Assembly (NCBI RefSeq): GCF_036323495.1 | Contig: NZ_AP028947.1 | Span: 868,001 to 932,000, forward strand | Reading direction: 5' to 3' | Length of the DNA: 64,000 nucleotides | Source of the DNA: Limnobacter thiooxidans | GTDB lineage: Bacteria > Pseudomonadota > Gammaproteobacteria > Burkholderiales > Burkholderiaceae_B | Shown here: positions 31,732-40,960 of the stretch, in pieces | How the letters are laid out: every line of letters starts with the position of its first letter | Numbering within the stretch: position 1 is the stretch's first letter | The notes under the pieces: model-generated | Seen by the model: the letters and a program-made list of their open reading frames with translations, nothing else | Told to the model about the DNA's origin: nothing | Database searches by the model: none | Made by a program: the position numbers and the translations under genes

Positions 31732-31755
31732 GAAGCTGCAACGATTTGCAGCTTC
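31732..31755 (+). terminator. Hairpin terminator after the MurF fusion gene (possibly bidirectional)
   Basis: A perfect 10-bp stem (31732-31741 with 31746-31755) with loop CGAT lies between the stop of the fused ligase (31660) and the stop of the convergent hydrolase (31769). The T tract is short (CTTTC), so strength is uncertain. Confidence 0.6.
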
Positions 31756-31768
31756 CTTTCGGTTGTAG

Positions 31769-33028
31769 TTACTTCAATACACTGCAGTTTGAGCTGACCG
31801 ACACCAGGATTTTTCCAAGTGCAGGAACTGACCGCGGGTCGAGTGATTTCCCGGTGTTCAGGAAAGCCACCGATATGTCGCGTGCGGGGTCGGCCCAAGT
31901 GACGATGTTGATAAGTCCCAAGTGTCCATACGCTTTGCGTGCTTTGACGCCGAAGAGGGAAAACAGGTTTTCCCCCAGCATGAAGCCTGTGGAGAAACGA
32001 ATTGGGATCATCAGGGTTTGATCGATTGACAATCCGCCAGCGGGCTTGGTAGCCAACTTGATGGTTTCAGCTTCGAAAAGTTGTTTGCCGTTAAACTGGC
32101 CGCCATCCAGCATCATCTGATAGAAACGGCTGACTTCATCGGCTGTGCCATAGATATTACCGGCCGGTATACTGGCATTCAAAAAGTCGGTGCTATTTGA
32201 AATACTGGCAATCTTTTCGAAATCAATATTGAGTGCGCGTTTCGCCAGTACATTGATCGGAAACACGGGCAGAGCGCCGGTGCTGTAGTTGTAGGCGGCC
32301 GAATCGTGGTGCTCTGGGTTCAAGCCATAAGTGAGGTATTTTGCGTTCAGTGGCTTTGCAATAAATTTTTGCAAATTGGCCTGAATGCTTTCACCCGTGA
32401 TGCGTTGAACCAATTCCCCCAGGATATAACCACCGACGATTGCATGATAGGCCTGCTGGCTGCCATCACCGCGTTTGGTGTATCCGGCGTTGATCAGATC
32501 AATGACACTATCCCATTTAAAGAGAAGCGACGGATGAGGATTGCTGATGGGTATTTGTGGCACGCCTGCCCGATGCGACAGTACATGGGCAATCGTAATA
32601 CCTTCTTTTCCATTGCAGGCGAATTCAGGGATGTACTTGCCAACTGTGTCGTTAAGATCAAGTTTTCCCTGTTCCTGGAGTTTGTGCACCAGCATGGCGG
32701 TGATGGCTTTGGATGCTGAAAAAAGGCAGATCGGTGTATCAGGAGTCATCAGGACTTGATCGACATCTTGATCGGGATGTTGTGGGGGCGGATTGCCCCG
32801 AGCGTGACCAATGGATCGTTTCAATACGATTTCACCTTGGCGACGCACAACCATGGTCATGCCTGGCTGAAGTCCGGTTCTGTAAAAACTTTCTACGCTG
32901 TTCCAGATGGCCTCGACATTGTCGCGGGTCATGCTGACATCGTACGGACTCACTTCTGCTTTTGAATCTATTTGTGTGACGCCACCCAAATTTTTGGGCA
33001 CAGGCACTGTGTTTGCTTTTTTGAACAT
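31769..33028 (-). CDS. Serine hydrolase, class C beta-lactamase / esterase EstB family
   Basis: From the ATG at 33028 the protein is 419 residues. The SxxK motif is in FSASKAITAM, and a later YHAIVGGYILGELVQRITG block matches the Tyr-containing motif region of this family. Members act as beta-lactamases, D,D-peptidases or esterases. No clear signal peptide is visible, which argues for an esterase rather than a periplasmic beta-lactamase. The longer frame to 33073 begins with TTG. It is followed on the same strand, upstream, by a lipoprotein esterase gene. Confidence 0.83.
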   Translation of the reverse strand: MFKKANTVPVPKNLGGVTQIDSKAEVSPYDVSMTRDNVEAIWNSVESFYRTGLQPGMTMVVRRQGEIVLKRSIGHARGNPPPQHPDQDVDQVLMTPDTPICLFSASKAITAMLVHKLQEQGKLDLNDTVGKYIPEFACNGKEGITIAHVLSHRAGVPQIPISNPHPSLLFKWDSVIDLINAGYTKRGDGSQQAYHAIVGGYILGELVQRITGESIQANLQKFIAKPLNAKYLTYGLNPEHHDSAAYNYSTGALPVFPINVLAKRALNIDFEKIASISNSTDFLNASIPAGNIYGTADEVSRFYQMMLDGGQFNGKQLFEAETIKLATKPAGGLSIDQTLMIPIRFSTGFMLGENLFSLFGVKARKAYGHLGLINIVTWADPARDISVAFLNTGKSLDPRSVPALGKILVSVSSNCSVLK

Positions 33029-33124
33029 AGGAATGCTTTGTCTCGGTTTTATTGGTTTTGATTTGGCAAACAAGTATTATTCCAAGCGAAAGTTTCGGTC
33101 AACCTGGATTTTAGGGGCCAGTCT

Positions 33125-34051
33125 CTATCTTTCGGATGCGGTTGCAGTGCGATCTGTTGCAGGTTTATGAAGTGTACGTACAAATTTTTCGATGGGTTTT
33201 GAAGTGCTGCCCTTGAAAAACAACAGCGGTGAGAGAGTACCTACAATGGTGACGTGATCTGTGCCCTCGATGGTCTGGAGAATGGTCTGATTGCCCGCTG
33301 ACTTCAGTGCGGTGTGCAACGCTTCGCTGTTGCGTTCGATGCTGACGAGGGTGTCGGTTTCCGGCGTAAGAATCAGAGACGGAACTGAGGCTTTTGCCGT
33401 GTAATCGATCGGTTGTGATTTGGGTGGATAATTTGGGTGATCAAACACGGGCCGCACTTCAACATCATTGATAGGGTAAATGTTGTAGGCACCAGCCAGT
33501 CCGATAAAACCCTGAATGCTGGTTTGATGCGTTAGCCCGGATGATTCAAGCCAGCGCGGATCGAGGGCGAGCATGGCCGCATTGTAGGCGCCTGCGCTGT
33601 GTCCCATCATGATGAACTGTTGCGCCGGTTTTCGATTCTTGTATTCAGGCTTGGCCAGTTCTTTTTTCAGGTGAGCAATGCTTAATGCACCATCTTCAAG
33701 AAACGCGGGATATTTGACTTCCGGGTATAGCCGGTAATTGGGTATTGCCGCGATATAGCCCATGGACGCAAGGCGGCGACCGACGAATTCATATTCAGAT
33801 TTGTCGCCCCGATTCCAGCTGCCCCCATAGAAAAACACGATGACGGGTGTGGCATCGAACTCCTCGCTGGCGGTGTCTGGCAGATACAGGTCGTACTTTA
33901 GCTTTGGGTCTTCACCAAATGCGATGTTTTCCTTCACATCGACAGTGTAGATTTTTGATACGGAGTTGACCACTTGCAGTGCCGAGCAACCGCCCAATAA
34001 AACCAGTGGCAAGACTTTGAAGGCGCGCAGGACGAGTCGGAGTGATTTCAT
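33125..34051 (-). CDS. Lipoprotein alpha/beta hydrolase (BD-FAE/esterase-like)
   Basis: 308 residues. The N-terminus carries a lipoprotein signal with lipobox LGGC (Cys22), so the enzyme is probably tethered to a membrane facing the periplasm. The fold motifs are the oxyanion region VIVFFYGGSWNRGD, PNYRLYPEVKYPAFLED, and the nucleophile elbow GHSAGA. The Asp and His of the triad are likely in LILTPETDTLV and GTDHVTIVG. The substrate is unknown. It precedes the serine hydrolase gene on the same strand by about 100 bases. Confidence 0.85.
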   Translation of the reverse strand: MKSLRLVLRAFKVLPLVLLGGCSALQVVNSVSKIYTVDVKENIAFGEDPKLKYDLYLPDTASEEFDATPVIVFFYGGSWNRGDKSEYEFVGRRLASMGYIAAIPNYRLYPEVKYPAFLEDGALSIAHLKKELAKPEYKNRKPAQQFIMMGHSAGAYNAAMLALDPRWLESSGLTHQTSIQGFIGLAGAYNIYPINDVEVRPVFDHPNYPPKSQPIDYTAKASVPSLILTPETDTLVSIERNSEALHTALKSAGNQTILQTIEGTDHVTIVGTLSPLLFFKGSTSKPIEKFVRTLHKPATDRTATASER

Positions 34052-34137
34052 GGGATGCTACATTTGAGGTTGATTTGGCGGCCCAGCCGCGACACTGACC
34101 TAATATAAAACAACCTATTGATTGCAGGGTAGAGACA

Positions 34138-35199
34138 ATGCACAAAATTGATTTGAACAAGCCTGTCTGCGTAACAGGCGCATCCGGCTATATCGCGGGC
34201 TGGATTGTGAAGTATTTGCTCGAAGAGGGTTTGACCGTGCATGCCACGGTACGTGATTCGAAAAAAGCCAGTTCAGTGGCTCATTTGTGGAAAGCGGCGC
34301 AAGGGACCAAGGGCACCTTGAAACTGTTTGATGCGGATTTGCTGAAGCCTGGTAGTTTTACGCAAGCCATTGAGGGATGCGACTGGGTGATTCACACTGC
34401 ATCGCCTTTCGTGATCAAGGGTTTTAAAGATGCACACGAGGCGCTGATTCGCCCGGCCGTGGAAGGCACTGCGAATGTGCTGGAATCTTGCAATGCAGTG
34501 GAGTCGGTGAAGCGAGTTGTGCTGACCAGTTCAGTGGCGTCGGTGTATGGAGACGCAGTTGAGATTTTGAAAGCACCCGGAGGTGTATTCACTGAGCAGC
34601 TTTGGAACAACACCAGCAGCGAAAGTCACCAGCCGTATTCCTATTCCAAGGTGATGGCTGAGCGCAAAGCATGGGAAATGTGTAAAAGGCAAAGCCGTTG
34701 GGATTTGGTGACCATTAACCCAAGCCTGGTGATGGGGCCTTCACTGACCGCTCAAACCCAATCCACCAGCATCGATGTGATGCGCGATTTGGGTAGTGGC
34801 CGCCAGAGAACTGGTGTGCCCATGCTGGAATTCGGGATTGTGGATGTGCGTGAGGTGGCACGCGCCCATGTGCTTGCCGGCCTGAACGAAAATTCTGAGG
34901 GCCGTTATATTTTGAGTGGGCACACGGCCAGTTTGTTACAAATGGCTAGCCTGCTGCGTGAACGGTTTCCAAAATATCCCTTGCCAACGATGCAGTTGCC
35001 CAAGTTTTTGGTAAAGCTAGTCGCGCCGATTGCCGCCGGCGTGAGCCGCGAGTTCATCCAGAGGAATGTGGGGTACACCCTGCGCTTTGACAACAGCAGA
35101 TCCGTGAAAAATCTCGGCGTTCAATACAGGCCTTTGGCCGATACGCTGGCGGAACATTTTGCGCAAATGATCGAAGACGGTTTGTTGAAAAAACGCTAG
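34138..35199 (+). CDS. NAD(P)-dependent extended SDR (dihydroflavonol-4-reductase-like)
   Basis: 353 residues. VTGASGYIAGWIVKYLLEEG gives the NAD(P)-binding glycine motif, SSVASVYG the catalytic Ser region and YSYSKVMAE the YxxxK pair. NPSLVMGP and the later C-terminal region match dihydroflavonol-4-reductase/cinnamoyl-CoA reductase-like enzymes, which in bacteria reduce varied aldehydes and ketones. It is divergent from the lipoprotein esterase and ends just before the convergent Ada-like gene. Confidence 0.87.
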   Translation: MHKIDLNKPVCVTGASGYIAGWIVKYLLEEGLTVHATVRDSKKASSVAHLWKAAQGTKGTLKLFDADLLKPGSFTQAIEGCDWVIHTASPFVIKGFKDAHEALIRPAVEGTANVLESCNAVESVKRVVLTSSVASVYGDAVEILKAPGGVFTEQLWNNTSSESHQPYSYSKVMAERKAWEMCKRQSRWDLVTINPSLVMGPSLTAQTQSTSIDVMRDLGSGRQRTGVPMLEFGIVDVREVARAHVLAGLNENSEGRYILSGHTASLLQMASLLRERFPKYPLPTMQLPKFLVKLVAPIAAGVSREFIQRNVGYTLRFDNSRSVKNLGVQYRPLADTLAEHFAQMIEDGLLKKR

Positions 35200-35207
35200 T
35201 TTCTTCT

Positions 35208-36107
35208 CTATCGTCGAGTTGTAATCAAGCCCTGTTCCCAGATGTGCAGGGCTTTTTTTCGGGTGCTGTCCCATCGATAGTTGCCGAGTTCGCCGGTCGC
35301 TTGAATGACCCGATGACATGGGATCAGATAGGCAATCGGATTTTTTGCAACGGCACTGCCCACTGCCCGGCAGGCAGCAGGTTTCCCGATGAACGCCGCC
35401 AATTGTTGATAGCTGGCCAAGTGGCCGGGCGGCAGATGCATGAGCGCTTGCCAAACCTGCAACTGAAAAGGTGTTCCCCGCAGGTGCAGGCCAAATGAAG
35501 CAGTGGCATCTTGGTGTGGGTGAAATATCTGTTCAATCACCTGCAGTGCAACAGGGTCGGATTGGATGAGTTGCACCTTGGGGTACAACTGTAGAATACC
35601 TTGGCGCCACTGTTCGTAACTCAGATTCTCTGTTTGAAACTCAAGGCTGTTGATTCCTTTGTTGCTCAGGCACACAAAGGCTTGACCGAATGGGCTCTCC
35701 CCTTGCCCGATAGAAAACGTGAGGCCAGCGCCTTGACTTTTGATTTCACCCGGGGTCATGGCTTCAAATTGCACCAGAAGCCGATGCAATTTGCTGGTGC
35801 TTCGAAAGCCCATTTCATTGGATGTCGACAGGGTACTCATCCCGGTCTGTATTAATTGGCGGGCGTGATCTTTTTGCAGGCACATTACAAACTGCTTTGG
35901 ACTGATTCCAGCCCAGCTTGTAAACAAGCGCTGCAAGTGCGTCGGGGAAATGTCGAGAGTTTTCGCCAGATCTGCAAATGAAGGCGCAGTGTCTGTTTCG
36001 GTGGTCGGACTTACGCAATGCTCCAGGTACCGAATTGCTTTTTCAATGAGCTGGAAGTTTTTGTCGGATTCAGGTGATTTCACGGTTGGATGCAAAGGAA
36101 TGATCAC
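35208..36107 (-). CDS. AraC-type regulator fused to O6-methylguanine-DNA methyltransferase (Ada-like, no N-terminal zinc domain)
   Basis: 299 residues. About 20-110 form an AraC-type helix-turn-helix (PSFADLAKTLDISPTHLQRLF, FRSTSKLHRLLV). The C-terminal 160 residues are an AGT domain with the acceptor cysteine in IPCHRVI, and the supporting AVGSAVAKNP and GELGNYRW. E. coli Ada has an additional N-terminal methylphosphotriester-sensing zinc domain with Cys38, which is missing here. It therefore repairs O6-methylguanine but probably senses damage differently. It is convergent with the SDR gene. Confidence 0.9.
   Translation of the reverse strand: MIIPLHPTVKSPESDKNFQLIEKAIRYLEHCVSPTTETDTAPSFADLAKTLDISPTHLQRLFTSWAGISPKQFVMCLQKDHARQLIQTGMSTLSTSNEMGFRSTSKLHRLLVQFEAMTPGEIKSQGAGLTFSIGQGESPFGQAFVCLSNKGINSLEFQTENLSYEQWRQGILQLYPKVQLIQSDPVALQVIEQIFHPHQDATASFGLHLRGTPFQLQVWQALMHLPPGHLASYQQLAAFIGKPAACRAVGSAVAKNPIAYLIPCHRVIQATGELGNYRWDSTRKKALHIWEQGLITTRR
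35227..35259 (+). terminator. Terminator-like hairpin inside the convergent gene's 3' end
   Basis: The stem GCCCTG (35229-35234) pairs with CAGGGC (35247-35252) and is followed by seven T residues on the plus strand. It would terminate the SDR transcript while lying within the last codons of the Ada-like gene. Confidence 0.6.
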
Positions 36108-36283
36108 GGGGACAGTTTCTGTCTGAAGGGCGTGTGAGGCAATCTGTTTCTTGCGAAGTTGGCAATTTACTCACAAGTTACATTGATATTCGCAAGGGCT
36201 TTTCTATTTCTTGTGGGTATTGTTCGATTTGTGAATCTGAAAATTGTGTGACTTAGTAACAAGGCTAACCGGTACACATTTCT

Positions 36284-36300
36284 ATCGCGCTGTTCGCGAT
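36284..36300. repeat. Inverted repeat upstream of the DUF1302 gene
   Basis: ATCGCG (36284-36289) and CGCGAT (36295-36300) with a 5-base spacer lie 38 bases before the DUF1302 start. It could be an operator or leader hairpin. The rest of 36108-36337 shows no clear promoter. Confidence 0.35.
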
Positions 36301-36337
36301 GAATTCAAGAGGTCAATAAGGCCCAGAGGAGACATAC

Positions 36338-38320
36338 ATGGTCGGTTTTCTGCCGAAAAATTCCCTGTTGAAGTTTGCTGTTGCTGCTGCACTTGTGTCG
36401 ATGCAAGGCGGGGCCGTTGCCGCCGGGGCCTTTGAGGGTCCCGCTGGTATCGAAGGCCGCTGGGCGATGGAAGTGACCGTGGGTGCTTCAATGCGTATGA
36501 AGGATGCGGACAAATCGCTGATATTCATTGGTAACGGCGGTACAGCCTCCAGCGGAACTGTGGACGATGGTAATTTGAATTACCAGAAGGGCGATGTATT
36601 CAATGCGGTGGCCAAGGCGGTTGGTGAACTTGAGCTGAAAAAAGACAACTATGGTTTGTTTGTGCGGGCCAAGGCGTTCTCGGATTTTCACAACCGCAGC
36701 AACCGGGTGGCCCATGGGTCGTCCAACAATGGATTCAGATCCAATGAAGCACTGAATGACGACGGCTTCGACAAAGGCACCAAGTTTGAAGATGCGCAGT
36801 TTCTTGACGCTTATGTATTTGCCGACTTTGAGCCACTTGGCAAACCCCTGACCCTGAAAGTGGGTAATCAGGTGGTGACGTGGGGCGAGGCACTGTTCAT
36901 ATTAGGCGGGGTGAACCAGTATTCCAATTTCGACTCAGCGGCCTTGCGCCGGCCCGGTGCGCAGTTGAAAGAAGTGTTCCTGCCAATTCCTCAGATTTAT
37001 GCAAACTTGCAGGCCACTGAAACTTTGTCGCTTGAGGGTTTTGTTCAGCTGAATCATGAAAAAGTTGTGGCTGATGGTTGCGGCACATTTTTCTCTCAAG
37101 CCGATCTGTTGAACTGTAATTTTCAGGGGGCACCAATCAACCCGGGTGTTTTGAGCCTGGGCGGTGCCAACATTGATTTCACGGGCTACAACGATCAGCA
37201 GACTTTTTCGGGTGGTGGCACGATCAACGCGGGTGGTCTGCCGATCAACACAACTTTATTTTCTGGTTTGGGTCCTCTGACCAACTTACTCGGTGGTCTC
37301 ACGGGTTTGCCAGCAGATTTAAGTAGTTTGAATTTCCGTATGGCTCAACTGGCAGATGGCCGACCCAAAGACAGTGGGCAGGCGGGCCTGGCTGCACGTT
37401 ACTATGCAGGGGAAATCGGTACAGAGTTTGGTGCCTATTTTGTGAATTATCACCAGCGTATTCCGGCACTGAGCCTGGTCAAAACACCATCGGGTATCAG
37501 CAACTCCGCTTTCAATGGGATCGGCGTGGGGGGGCAGAATGTAGTGAATCCCTTGTCTTATTTCTTTGATTACAGCAAAGAGAATATTCAGGTGGCGGGC
37601 CTTTCTGCTGCAACGGAATTGTTTGGCTATTCCGTCTTCGGTGAAATCAGCTACACCAAAGACTATCCGGCAGGTTACAACACTGCGGATTTGTTGAAGG
37701 GCGGCGCAACGGGAGATGGGCCACTGGGCCGATATGGTGATGCTGCTCAATTCCCTGTGGGCTCTGTGTTGCAAGGTTACAAGCCACTTGACAAGATTCA
37801 GGCGCAGATTTCAACCATTGCGTTGTTCCCTCGTCGCCTGGGGGCTAGCCAGGTTGCGGTGGTGGGTGAGTTGGGTGCCCAAATGTGGCGTGGCATTGGT
37901 GATCCATTCACCGGCGAGCGTTTTGGGCGCTCCCCTGCTTTTGGTGCGGGTTCACACATTACTTACAACGGTGGTAACTGCGATGCAGCCATCAACCCCA
38001 ATCCGCGTAACTGTACCGTGGATGGATATGCCACCGAGACGGCTTTTGGCTATCGAATTCTGACGGCTTTGACTTATCCCGATGCCTTGTTTGGTGTCAC
38101 TTTGATTCCACGACTGTTTTTCTCGCACGATTTCAAGGGGTTTTCAGCAGATGGCGTGTTTCTTGAAGACCGCATGAACCTGGGGCTTGGCTTGAGGGCT
38201 GAAATGCAGTCCGCAAAGTATTTCGCCGAGATGAACTACAGCATGTTCAATGACAAGGCTTATTTTGATCCATTCAAAGACCGTGACTTTTTGTCGTTGG
38301 TCGTAGGCGCGAATCTGTAA
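36338..38320 (+). CDS. DUF1302 family outer-membrane protein
   Basis: 660 residues starting after an AGGAGA ribosome-binding site. An N-terminal signal region (about 1-35, ending AVAAGAFEG) is followed by a glycine- and aromatic-rich sequence with alternating hydrophobic strands and a C-terminal SLVVGANL that fits an outer-membrane beta-barrel. DUF1302 genes commonly precede a DUF1329 gene, a YCF48-like gene and an RND permease, as here. Substrate unknown. A channel or receptor for hydrophobic compounds is a reasonable inference only. Confidence 0.87.
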   Translation: MVGFLPKNSLLKFAVAAALVSMQGGAVAAGAFEGPAGIEGRWAMEVTVGASMRMKDADKSLIFIGNGGTASSGTVDDGNLNYQKGDVFNAVAKAVGELELKKDNYGLFVRAKAFSDFHNRSNRVAHGSSNNGFRSNEALNDDGFDKGTKFEDAQFLDAYVFADFEPLGKPLTLKVGNQVVTWGEALFILGGVNQYSNFDSAALRRPGAQLKEVFLPIPQIYANLQATETLSLEGFVQLNHEKVVADGCGTFFSQADLLNCNFQGAPINPGVLSLGGANIDFTGYNDQQTFSGGGTINAGGLPINTTLFSGLGPLTNLLGGLTGLPADLSSLNFRMAQLADGRPKDSGQAGLAARYYAGEIGTEFGAYFVNYHQRIPALSLVKTPSGISNSAFNGIGVGGQNVVNPLSYFFDYSKENIQVAGLSAATELFGYSVFGEISYTKDYPAGYNTADLLKGGATGDGPLGRYGDAAQFPVGSVLQGYKPLDKIQAQISTIALFPRRLGASQVAVVGELGAQMWRGIGDPFTGERFGRSPAFGAGSHITYNGGNCDAAINPNPRNCTVDGYATETAFGYRILTALTYPDALFGVTLIPRLFFSHDFKGFSADGVFLEDRMNLGLGLRAEMQSAKYFAEMNYSMFNDKAYFDPFKDRDFLSLVVGANL

Positions 38321-38344
38321 TGGTTGTTTTAGGAGATGTTTGAA

Positions 38345-39688
38345 ATGAAGTTGAGCAATATGAAGCATTTGGCTGTGTCCTTGGCCATGCTTGGAACGTG
38401 CCTTGCGGTACAGGCGCAAACCGCAGATTTGTCGAAACTGGGATCGACTTTAACCCCAATCGGTGCTGAAAAAGCAGGCAATGCGGCTGGTACCATCCCG
38501 GCCTGGAATGGTGGCTTGTCCAAGCCACCAGCAGGCTTCGACCCAGCCAAAGGCTACCTTGATCCCTTTGCCGCAGATAAACCTGTCCTGACCATTACTG
38601 CTGCCAACATGGAACAGCACAAGGACAAGCTGGCACCGGGTCAGATGGAAATGATGAAGCGTTATCCCACGTACAAGATCAATGTGTACCCAACCCAGCG
38701 TACGGCGGCCTATCGCGCTGATGTTTACAAGTTTGCCAAGGAAGAAGCGGCGGGTATCAAGCTGGCGGAAGGTGGCAATGGCATCTTGAATTTGAAGAAG
38801 TCCAACGTGCCGTTCCCGGTTCCTGCAGACGGCATTCAGGTGATCTGGAATCACTTGATGCGAGACCTGGGTGGTTCGATCACGCGTCATTCTGCAGACT
38901 TTCCTGTTCAAACCAACGGCAGCTTTACTGTTGGAAAGCGTACGGAAACCATTTCTTATGCATCATTCATGGCTGAACCGGAACCCAACCGGATTTTCTA
39001 TTACCTGAACCAGACAACAGCCCCTGCCAATGCGGCCGGTGAGGTCGCTCTGGTTCACGAGCCATTGAACCAAGTGCAGGAGCCGCGTTTGGCCTGGCAG
39101 TACAATCCGGGCCAGCGACGTGTCATTCGTGCTCCCGAGTTGGCGTATGACTCCCCTGGTATTGGTGCCGATGGTCTTCGTACCAACGACGACTTCAATG
39201 GCTTTAACGGCGCCCCTGACCGCTACAACTGGAAGCTGCTGGGCAAAAGAGAAATGTACGTGGCTTACAACAACTACAAGCTCACCAGCAAGGCGCTCAA
39301 ATACAGCGACATCATCAAGCCGAATCATGTGAACCCGGACCACTTGCGCTATGAATTGCACCGCGTGTGGGTTGTCGAGGCCACGCTGAAGCCAGGCGCA
39401 CGCCACATTTATTCCAAGCGTGTGTTTTTCATTGATGAAGATTCATGGTCTGTTTTGCATGCAGACCAGTACGATGCCCGAGGTGGTTTGTGGCGAGTGC
39501 GTGAAGTGTACGGCGTGCAGTTGTACGACGCACCGGCATTTGGACCTGCAGGTGAAGTGATTTATGACCTGCAAGCCAGACGCTACCTGGTCAACGCTTT
39601 GACCAACGAAGAGAAGCCGGTAGAGTTTGGTAAAAAATACACCAATGCCGATTTTTCCACCGCGGCTTTGCGTCGCATGGGACGGTAA
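38345..39688 (+). CDS. DUF1329 family secreted protein
   Basis: From the ATG at 38345, nine bases after AGGAG, the protein is 447 residues with signal peptide MKLSNMKHLAVSLAMLGTC through AVQAQT. The conserved family text includes AGTIPAWNGGL near the mature N-terminus, RRVWVV-like (RVWVVEATLKPGARH) and YSKRVFFIDEDSWSVL. DUF1329 proteins are periplasmic or outer-membrane associated and are sometimes named outer-membrane lipoprotein-sorting proteins. The gene follows DUF1302 by 24 bases and should be translated from the same mRNA. Confidence 0.9.
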   Translation: MKLSNMKHLAVSLAMLGTCLAVQAQTADLSKLGSTLTPIGAEKAGNAAGTIPAWNGGLSKPPAGFDPAKGYLDPFAADKPVLTITAANMEQHKDKLAPGQMEMMKRYPTYKINVYPTQRTAAYRADVYKFAKEEAAGIKLAEGGNGILNLKKSNVPFPVPADGIQVIWNHLMRDLGGSITRHSADFPVQTNGSFTVGKRTETISYASFMAEPEPNRIFYYLNQTTAPANAAGEVALVHEPLNQVQEPRLAWQYNPGQRRVIRAPELAYDSPGIGADGLRTNDDFNGFNGAPDRYNWKLLGKREMYVAYNNYKLTSKALKYSDIIKPNHVNPDHLRYELHRVWVVEATLKPGARHIYSKRVFFIDEDSWSVLHADQYDARGGLWRVREVYGVQLYDAPAFGPAGEVIYDLQARRYLVNALTNEEKPVEFGKKYTNADFSTAALRRMGR

Positions 39689-39749
39689 TCTTTTCTCGGT
39701 GGAGAGGGTGCGCTGAAGATCTTCTCCACATGTATTCAAGCAGGTTTGA

Positions 39750-39777
39750 CCCAGAGGAACTTTTCTCTGGGTTTTTT
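39750..39777 (+). terminator. Terminator inside the DUF1302-RND gene set
   Basis: CCCAGAG (39750-39756) pairs with CTCTGGG (39765-39771) and is followed by six T residues. It lies between the DUF1329 gene and the YCF48-like gene, so the permease half is either on a separate promoter or expressed at a lower level by read-through. Confidence 0.8.
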
Positions 39778-39791
39778 AAATTGGAGATGGC

Positions 39792-40952
39792 ATGAACAAG
39801 CCGCTGTTGCGCGTTGCCCTTTTGGTTGTAGGTCTGGGTATCGGACTGCCGGGTTACGCATTCAAAGATCCTTTGGAGTTGCCGGCGATCCAGGCACCCA
39901 AAGCCGCGAAGGCCTTGTCGCTGAACGTGGCGTCCAAAGGCAGCCAGGTGCTGACTGTGGGTGAACGGGGCATTGTCCTGAAGCGTGACTTTTCCGCAGG
40001 CAATGCGGCTCAAGGTGTAAAAGACAACGAGGGCCAGGTCTGGACCCAGGCCAAGGTCCCTGTGTCGGTCAATTTGACCGGCGTGGAGTTTGTGACTGAT
40101 TCACTGGCATTCGTGGTGGGGCACGATGGTGTGGTATTGAAGTCCACGGATGCCGGCGCAAGTTGGGTCAAGGTATTTGATGGCATCAAGGCCAACCAGC
40201 AAGTGGTGGCGGCTGCCAAAAAGAAAATGGATGACATGCAAAGCCGCTACGATGCGGCAAAGCCTGCCGACCAGGAAAAGATGAACGAGGCCCTGGAGGC
40301 AGCTGTTTTTGCATTCGAAGATGCAGAAGCGGGCGCAAGGTTTGGTCCGGCACGCCCTTTGCTGGACGTGTGGTTCAAGGATTCCAAGACGGGATGGGTC
40401 GTGGGCAGTTACGGGCAGATTTTTGAGACCACCGATGGTGGGGCAAACTGGCTGCTGATTGCTGATCGTCTGGACAATCCGGATTTTCGCCATTACAACG
40501 GCTTGTATGGCGATGAGACCGGTTTGATGCTGATCGCCGGCGAGGCAGGGCGCGTGTACATGTCTACGGACTTTGGCGTGACCTGGACGCGCTTCGACAC
40601 AGGCTACAACGGGCATTTCTATGGCACCGTGGTAACCCGGAACGAGGCAGGACAACCCATCGTGTTTGCCTACGGTTTTGGCGGCAACATTTATCGACTG
40701 GGGGCAGGTGCACAGGCTTGGTGGAAGTTGATGAGCCCAAGCAAGGAAAGCTTTGTGAAAGGCTTGCATCTTGGGAAAACCCTGCTGTTTGTTGACCAGA
40801 AGGGTCGATTGGTGAGCACTGATGAAACTGGCACCGTATTGAAAATGGTGAGCGCTGCGGAGGGCAAGCCCGTGACCGGCATGGCCCTCGTTGGCAACGC
40901 CTTGATATTGAGTGGTCAGAATGGCCCCCGAACCCTCCCGCTGCCACGCTAA
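39792..40952 (+). CDS. YCF48/HCF136-like beta-propeller protein
   Basis: 386 residues with a GGAGATGG ribosome-binding site and a signal peptide (MNKPLLRVALLVVGLGIGLPGYA). Repeats of the BNR/YCF48 type are visible: VKSTDAGASWVKV (as VLKSTDAGASWVKV), IFETTDGGANWLLI and VYMSTDFGVTWTRF, consistent with a beta-propeller. Plant HCF136 helps assemble photosystem II, but bacterial members next to RND permeases have another, undefined, role. An insertion at about 130-180 is charged and helical. Likely periplasmic partner of the following permease. Confidence 0.88.
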   Translation: MNKPLLRVALLVVGLGIGLPGYAFKDPLELPAIQAPKAAKALSLNVASKGSQVLTVGERGIVLKRDFSAGNAAQGVKDNEGQVWTQAKVPVSVNLTGVEFVTDSLAFVVGHDGVVLKSTDAGASWVKVFDGIKANQQVVAAAKKKMDDMQSRYDAAKPADQEKMNEALEAAVFAFEDAEAGARFGPARPLLDVWFKDSKTGWVVGSYGQIFETTDGGANWLLIADRLDNPDFRHYNGLYGDETGLMLIAGEAGRVYMSTDFGVTWTRFDTGYNGHFYGTVVTRNEAGQPIVFAYGFGGNIYRLGAGAQAWWKLMSPSKESFVKGLHLGKTLLFVDQKGRLVSTDETGTVLKMVSAAEGKPVTGMALVGNALILSGQNGPRTLPLPR

Positions 40953-40960
40953 CTGGATAA

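Noticed and set aside
31667-31768. 33-codon frame starting with GTG, basic and amphipathic, just after the MurF fusion
   Set aside because: It runs through the 10-bp terminator hairpin at 31732-31755 and has no ribosome-binding site.
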